This document shows, one piece after another, positions 33,996 through 37,271 of a DNA stretch of 37,271 nt. Origin of the DNA: JALZHR01 sp036389695 (lineage in GTDB: Bacteria; Acidobacteriota; Blastocatellia; Pyrinomonadales; Pyrinomonadaceae). Position 1 is the first letter of the stretch, and every line of letters begins with the position of its first letter. The notes under the pieces are model-generated. The model was not told the origin of the DNA. It ran no database searches and saw nothing but the letters and a program-made list of their open reading frames with translations. The DNA lies in the NCBI GenBank assembly GCA_036389695.1, contig DASVWG010000311.1:1-37271 (forward strand), written 5' to 3'. Position numbers and translations under genes: made by a program.

Positions 33996-34667
33996 ATGAA
34001 AACGCTTATATCTATCGCAATTCTAATTTTAAGTTTCGTGTTTACGGCTTCGGCGCAGACGGGCGAGCAGGCGCCGATTCTGGAAAAAGACATCTCGTAT
34101 AAAGATTGGACTTACAAATCGGTGCGCGACGACAGGGAAATAAATCTGCGCGACGCCGCCAAAGGCAAAAAGCTCGTCATGGTCGTTTATTTCGCGCCGT
34201 GGTGTCCGAACTGGCGCAACGAAGCGCCCGTCGCGCAGAGGCTTTACGAAAAATACAAAGCGCAGGGCTTTGAAGTCGTCGGCGTCGGCGAATACGACAC
34301 GGTCGAAAAAATGAAAACGAATCTGGAAAACTTCAAAATCACTTTTCCCGTCGTCTACGAATCCGACGCGCTCGACGCGAAACTGAAAACTCCGCATTAC
34401 GCATACCGCAAAGCAACCGGCGACACGCGCAACTGGGGCTCGCCGTGGAACATCTTCCTCGAACCGAACAAGCTGGAGAAAAAAGGCGACGTTTTATTAA
34501 ATAAAGCCTTCGTCGTCAACGGCGAATTGATTGAAGCCGAAGCCGAAGCCTTTATCCGCCAAAGATTGGGACTGCCGACCGAAGATAAAAAAGTTGCGGA
34601 AAACGGCAAAAAAGAGATTGAAGCCTGCACGCCGGAAAAGAAAGTGGCGGAATTTAAAAAACTCTAG
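33996..34667 (+). CDS. Exported thioredoxin-fold (TlpA/AhpC-TSA-like) protein with a single active-site cysteine
   Basis: ATG 33996 gives 223 residues with a signal peptide (about 1-21, LISIAILILSFVFTASAQ) and AGGGAG upstream. The thioredoxin-like core follows: KLVMVVYFAPWCPNWRNEAP, GFEVVGVGEYDTVEKM, and the cis-proline side GSPWNIFLEPN. The usual WCxxC is WCPNW here (C70, W73), so the resolving cysteine is absent and classical disulfide exchange is impossible within this motif. A second cysteine lies near the C-terminus (IEACTPEKK). It may act as a one-cysteine peroxidase, a mixed-disulfide sensor or a binding protein. Confidence 0.82.
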   Translation: MKTLISIAILILSFVFTASAQTGEQAPILEKDISYKDWTYKSVRDDREINLRDAAKGKKLVMVVYFAPWCPNWRNEAPVAQRLYEKYKAQGFEVVGVGEYDTVEKMKTNLENFKITFPVVYESDALDAKLKTPHYAYRKATGDTRNWGSPWNIFLEPNKLEKKGDVLLNKAFVVNGELIEAEAEAFIRQRLGLPTEDKKVAENGKKEIEACTPEKKVAEFKKL

Positions 34668-34680
34668 ATGAAATAGACAC

Positions 34681-35130
34681 GGCGACGCGGGGACACGGCG
34701 AACTCTCTATTTTTAGCGAATCGTCCATTTGGCTGGTTCGGAAATCATTTTGACTAATTGCCCGATAATTAAATCATAAGTTGTGTCGAGTTCGCTAAAA
34801 GTTTCTTGATTTATATATTTGCAGCGTAATGCAAATTCTAACCAGACACGGGTTTCTTCCGCTTCGCCTTCCGAATCGCTCAGTTTGCTGACAAAGTGTG
34901 CCGGATAGCGTCTTTTCCGCCAAGCCTCGGCTATGTTTGAACAAACTGAGCGCGAGGCACGACGCATCTGGTCAACCATCGAATATTTTTCTTCGGCAGG
35001 AAAAGTTTTCGTGATTTCAAAAATTTTCATTGCCGCTTCAAATGCATTCTGATAAACGCGAAGTTCTCTGCAGTTTCTAATGTTCGACATTTATCTCCGC
35101 GTCTCCGCGTCTCTCTATCCCCGCGTCGCC
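34681..35130. mobile_element. Candidate small element: S23/four-helix-bundle gene between 13-bp terminal inverted repeats
   Basis: GGCGACGCGGGGA at 34681-34693 is a perfect reverse complement of 35118-35130. Both arms extend inward with imperfect GCG/ACACGG-type words, and the right side also has GTCTCCGCG tandem words (about 35096-35112). The only gene inside is the four-helix-bundle gene on the minus strand. No target-site duplication is obvious. No transposase is present, so any movement would depend on factors in trans. The element reading is inferred from this structure. Confidence 0.5.
34713..35090 (-). CDS. Four-helix-bundle protein (S23 / 23S rRNA intervening-sequence family, Avd-like fold)
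   Basis: The 125-residue protein matches the S23 family pattern: CRELRVYQNAFEAAMKIFEI, FPAEEKYSMVDQMRRASRSV, SNIAEAWRKRR, and an EAEETRVWLEFA helix. These proteins form four-helix bundles that pentamerise. They are known from intervening sequences in 23S rRNA genes and, as Avd, from diversity-generating retroelements. Here no rRNA or reverse transcriptase is nearby. The gene sits between inverted repeats instead. The biochemical role of free-standing members is not established; nucleic-acid binding is inferred from the family and its basic helix. Confidence 0.9.
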   Translation of the reverse strand: MSNIRNCRELRVYQNAFEAAMKIFEITKTFPAEEKYSMVDQMRRASRSVCSNIAEAWRKRRYPAHFVSKLSDSEGEAEETRVWLEFALRCKYINQETFSELDTTYDLIIGQLVKMISEPAKWTIR

Positions 35131-35132
35131 AT

Positions 35133-35681
35133 TTACGGCAAAGCCGCCAGCGTGTCCGCCAATTTTTCCACGACCAGCAAAAGCGTCTTGCCTGATTGCG
35201 TAAATTGTCCGCCGGTTGCCTGGTCTTCCGCGTTGCCGGACAAATCGGTGATTCCCTGAATATTCGCCAGATAATTTTTCAACGCGGGTTTGGTGCGAAA
35301 CTCGACTTCGAGCGCGGCAAGACCGGCGCGCAGGTTTCTGACGCTCTGAATGACGTTTTGTTTATACTGCGTGTTTTTATCGACGACCGCGCGGGAGATT
35401 TTTCCCGCGCGCGCTTCCTTATCAATATCTTCGATGCCTTTTGCCACGCCGCCGAGCACGTAGATAAATTTCGTCACGTTTTTAATCTGCGTCGAAACTT
35501 TTTCCGCGCCCGATTTGATTTCAAGCATATTTGTCGGCGTCGAAACGGAAGAAGTCGGCGTCGCTTTCGGCGTCGTTTTGCGCGCGGGCGTTTTGCGTTT
35601 CTGCGCCGCGACCGGCAGGCTCAAACCGAGCAGACAAACCAAAACGACAACGAATTTTATTAAAATTGATTTTTTATTCAT
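35133..35681 (-). CDS. Exported helical protein of unknown function
   Basis: The 182-residue protein has a GAGGG ribosome site and a signal peptide (about 1-26, ending LPVAAQ), then a basic Thr/Pro/Lys linker (KRKTPARKTTPKATPTSS). The remaining 130 residues look mostly helical (EKVSTQIKNVTKFIYVLGGV, TQYKQNVIQSVRNLRAGLAA). No enzyme motif or known family was recognised. Its stop codon lies two bases from the right inverted repeat of the S23 element. It is divergent from lipB, and the roughly 85-bp spacer probably holds both promoters. Confidence 0.75.
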   Translation of the reverse strand: MNKKSILIKFVVVLVCLLGLSLPVAAQKRKTPARKTTPKATPTSSVSTPTNMLEIKSGAEKVSTQIKNVTKFIYVLGGVAKGIEDIDKEARAGKISRAVVDKNTQYKQNVIQSVRNLRAGLAALEVEFRTKPALKNYLANIQGITDLSGNAEDQATGGQFTQSGKTLLLVVEKLADTLAALP

Positions 35682-35767
35682 TTTTCCCTCTTAAAGATTG
35701 ACCGTAAACTGGAACGGCAATTTTCATATTTTACACAGCATCAAGTAAAATCTTAACATAAGCAAAG

Positions 35768-36451
35768 ATGAATAAAAGACCTTTAAAAGTTCGCCGTCCC
35801 GGTCGCATCGATTACGACGAGGCTTTGAGCCTGCAAAAACAAACCGAAACTGCCGTCATCGCGCGCGAAGAAGCCGACACGCTTTTTCTGCTCGAACACC
35901 CGCATACTTTTACTTTGGGGAGAAGCGCGAAAATGGCGGGCGTTTTGGCGACCGCCGAGGTTTTAAAATCTCTGGGCGTAACGGTTTACGAAACGAATCG
36001 CGGCGGCAAGGTGACGTATCACGGGCTCGGGCAAATCGTCGGCTACCCGATTATAAACCTGTCGCCCGACCGCGAAGACGTTCACCGCTATGTGCGCGAC
36101 GTCGAAGAAGTTTTGATTCGCACGATGAGCGATTTCGACATTGAAGCCTTTCGCCTCGAAGGCTTGACGGGCGTTCACACGCCGGACGGAAAAATCGCCG
36201 CCATCGGCGTCCATCTGAAACGCTGGGTGACGACGCACGGCTTCGCGCTGAACGTCAACACGGATTTGAGTTTTTTCAACTGGATTATCGCCTGCGAAGG
36301 CGAGCCGGTCACTTCGATGGAAAAAATTCTGGGACGCGAGCTGACGCTCACGGAAGTCGAGGACAGGATAATTAAAAATTTCGTCGATGTTTTCGGATTT
36401 GAAGTGTTTGAAGAACTGCGGCAATCGGCAGGAGCAGAAGCCCGCGCGTGA
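35768..36451 (+). CDS. lipB: Lipoyl(octanoyl) transferase
   Basis: The enzyme moves octanoyl groups from acyl carrier protein to lipoyl domains of 2-oxo acid dehydrogenases and the glycine cleavage system, before LipA adds sulfur. The family signature is present: LEHPHTFTLGRSAK, RGGKVTYHGLGQIVGYPIIN, the catalytic lysine in GKIAAIGVHLKRW and the catalytic cysteine in WIIACEGEPVTSME. The cysteine context is ACEG rather than the common PCG, with a shorter loop before VTS. The 227-residue length is normal. The last residues EARA and the TGA at 36449-36451 are encoded inside a palindromic repeat arm, so the repeat has set this gene's 3' end. No lipA is in the window. Confidence 0.95.
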   Translation: MNKRPLKVRRPGRIDYDEALSLQKQTETAVIAREEADTLFLLEHPHTFTLGRSAKMAGVLATAEVLKSLGVTVYETNRGGKVTYHGLGQIVGYPIINLSPDREDVHRYVRDVEEVLIRTMSDFDIEAFRLEGLTGVHTPDGKIAAIGVHLKRWVTTHGFALNVNTDLSFFNWIIACEGEPVTSMEKILGRELTLTEVEDRIIKNFVDVFGFEVFEELRQSAGAEARA

Positions 36452-36576
36452 GCAAGGGCGGAAATTGACTGTCGATTTGAGATTTGAGATTTGAGATTGG
36501 TCGTTTAATAACGGTAAATCTAAAATCGACATTTGAAAATCTAAAATTATTCCGCCCTTGCTCACGCGCGGGCTTC
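36437..36576. repeat. Nested palindrome: 27-bp perfect GC-rich arms around an AT-rich dyad
   Basis: Bases 36437-36463 and 36550-36576 are perfect reverse complements. Between them a second imperfect dyad is built from GATTTGAGATT and AATCTAAAATC words (GTCGATTTGAGATTT against AAATCTAAAATCGAC). The left arm overlaps the last codons and stop of lipB. A degenerate relative of the arm is at 6061-6081. The structure would form a strong cruciform or mRNA hairpin. Confidence 0.85.
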
Positions 36577-36614
36577 CGCTTCGTTGAAACGTTTTCAGAA
36601 GAACAAGGAGAATT

Positions 36615-37271
36615 ATGAAATTTACGAAATTATTCGCATTTTTAATCACGGTCAGCATTTTCGCGGCTTGCGGCGAGCAGCATAACAATAACGCATATCA
36701 TAAAGTGGACGATGTAAACTCGACGCCGATGCCCGCGCCGAGCTTGAGCGAAGTCGCGCGCCCGCAGAGGATTCAGGAGATGTCGGCGCAGCGCGGCGAG
36801 CAGGACCAAGCCGCGCCCGTTCTGAAAATCGTCGCGCCCGCCGACGGCTCGACCTTAAGCAGCTCGACCGTCAAGGTCAAGCTGAATCTGAGCGGCGATT
36901 TAAAAGGCTACAAGCCGATGAAAGATATGGCGACGCAGATGGGCAATCACATCCACGTTATTCTCGACAACCAGCCGTATGAAGCTTATTACAATCTCGA
37001 CCAGGAATTCGAGCTGCGCAACGTCGCCAACGGCGAGCACACGTTGCGCGTCTTTCCTTCGCGCCCGTGGCACGAAAGCTACAAAAACGAAGGCGCGTTT
37101 CAGATGGTAAAATTTACCGTCGCCAACGGCGGCGCGAACACGAATCAGCCGGTGACGACCAATTCGGGACAGCAAATGTCGAACGCTAATAAGCCCGCCA
37201 ATAATGTCGTTAATAATTATCCGGTAAATGCCGACACTTCAGCCACGCCCGAAGGCAAAGATATGGCAAAT
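36615..37271 (+). CDS. Lipoprotein of unknown function, 3' end beyond the window
   Basis: The frame from ATG 36615 (AAGGAG at 36605-36610) is open to the window end, 219 codons. The N-terminus is a lipoprotein signal with the lipobox FAAC (about residues 16-19, LITVSIFAACGEQHN). Next come a polar linker and a beta-sandwich-like domain (about 75-180: VLKIVAPADGSTLSSSTVKV, HIHVILDNQPYEAYYN, NVANGEHTLRVFPSRPW), similar to Ig-like or filamin-type folds. The HIHVILDN motif with two histidines hints at metal or ligand binding. An Asn/Thr-rich tail follows (about 185-219). The end of the gene is not visible. Confidence 0.78.
   Translation, partial: MKFTKLFAFLITVSIFAACGEQHNNNAYHKVDDVNSTPMPAPSLSEVARPQRIQEMSAQRGEQDQAAPVLKIVAPADGSTLSSSTVKVKLNLSGDLKGYKPMKDMATQMGNHIHVILDNQPYEAYYNLDQEFELRNVANGEHTLRVFPSRPWHESYKNEGAFQMVKFTVANGGANTNQPVTTNSGQQMSNANKPANNVVNNYPVNADTSATPEGKDMAN

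Noticed and set aside
34713..35090. Diversity-generating retroelement accessory gene (avd)
   Set aside because: The fold matches, but there is no reverse transcriptase, template repeat or variable repeat in the window.

Overview
The window looks like chromosomal DNA from a member of the Acidobacteriota, probably a Blastocatellia/Pyrinomonadaceae-type organism. This is an inference from gene content: a membrane-anchored CadC-type winged-helix protein with PD40 repeats, a TIGR03436-like VWFA-related secreted protein, FG-GAP and Ig-repeat secreted proteins, carboxypeptidase-regulatory-like tails and many TPR proteins. No rRNA, tRNA, CRISPR array, integrase, transposase or phage gene was seen.

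Layout. 1-7.6 kb: the 3' end of a DPP IV-type peptidase, a beta-lactamase-fold hydrolase fused to TPRs, a secreted TPR protein, a membrane-bound winged-helix/PD40 regulator and a second beta-lactamase-fold hydrolase. 7.8-11.3 kb: a compact four-gene unit of ABC ATPase, ABC-2 permease, LytS-type histidine kinase and LytTR regulator, resembling peptide-antibiotic sensing and export modules. 11.4-25.3 kb: a block of large exported proteins (carboxypeptidase-regulatory-like, parallel beta-helix, BNR/Fn3, FG-GAP/Ig, VWFA-related). Interleaved with them is a NapH/CcoG-like polyferredoxin fused to TPRs. 25.4-31 kb: short metabolic and regulatory genes (thioester-reductase-like SDR, quinone oxidoreductase, pirin, NarL-type regulator with a degenerate receiver, PepSY protein). 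31-33.7 kb: a disturbed region with a TPR gene and a beta-sandwich gene that both lost their 5' ends at one head-to-head junction, then small exported and DNA-binding proteins. 34-37.3 kb: a thioredoxin-fold protein lacking the second CXXC cysteine, an S23/four-helix-bundle gene inside terminal inverted repeats, a secreted helical protein, lipB and a lipoprotein running off the end.

The most unusual signal lies between genes. Several unrelated families of intergenic inverted repeats occur, often built of short tandem words: 26.8, 28.1, 29.0, 29.7, 30.3, 34.7-35.1 and 36.4-36.6 kb, with a possible degenerate copy at 6.1 kb. Several abut or contain the stop codons of neighbouring genes, including lipB. 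One pair of arms encloses a complete S23-family gene, suggesting a small non-autonomous element. The S23 element and the palindrome families are the best candidates for something undescribed. All family calls come from motifs read by eye; no database search was possible.
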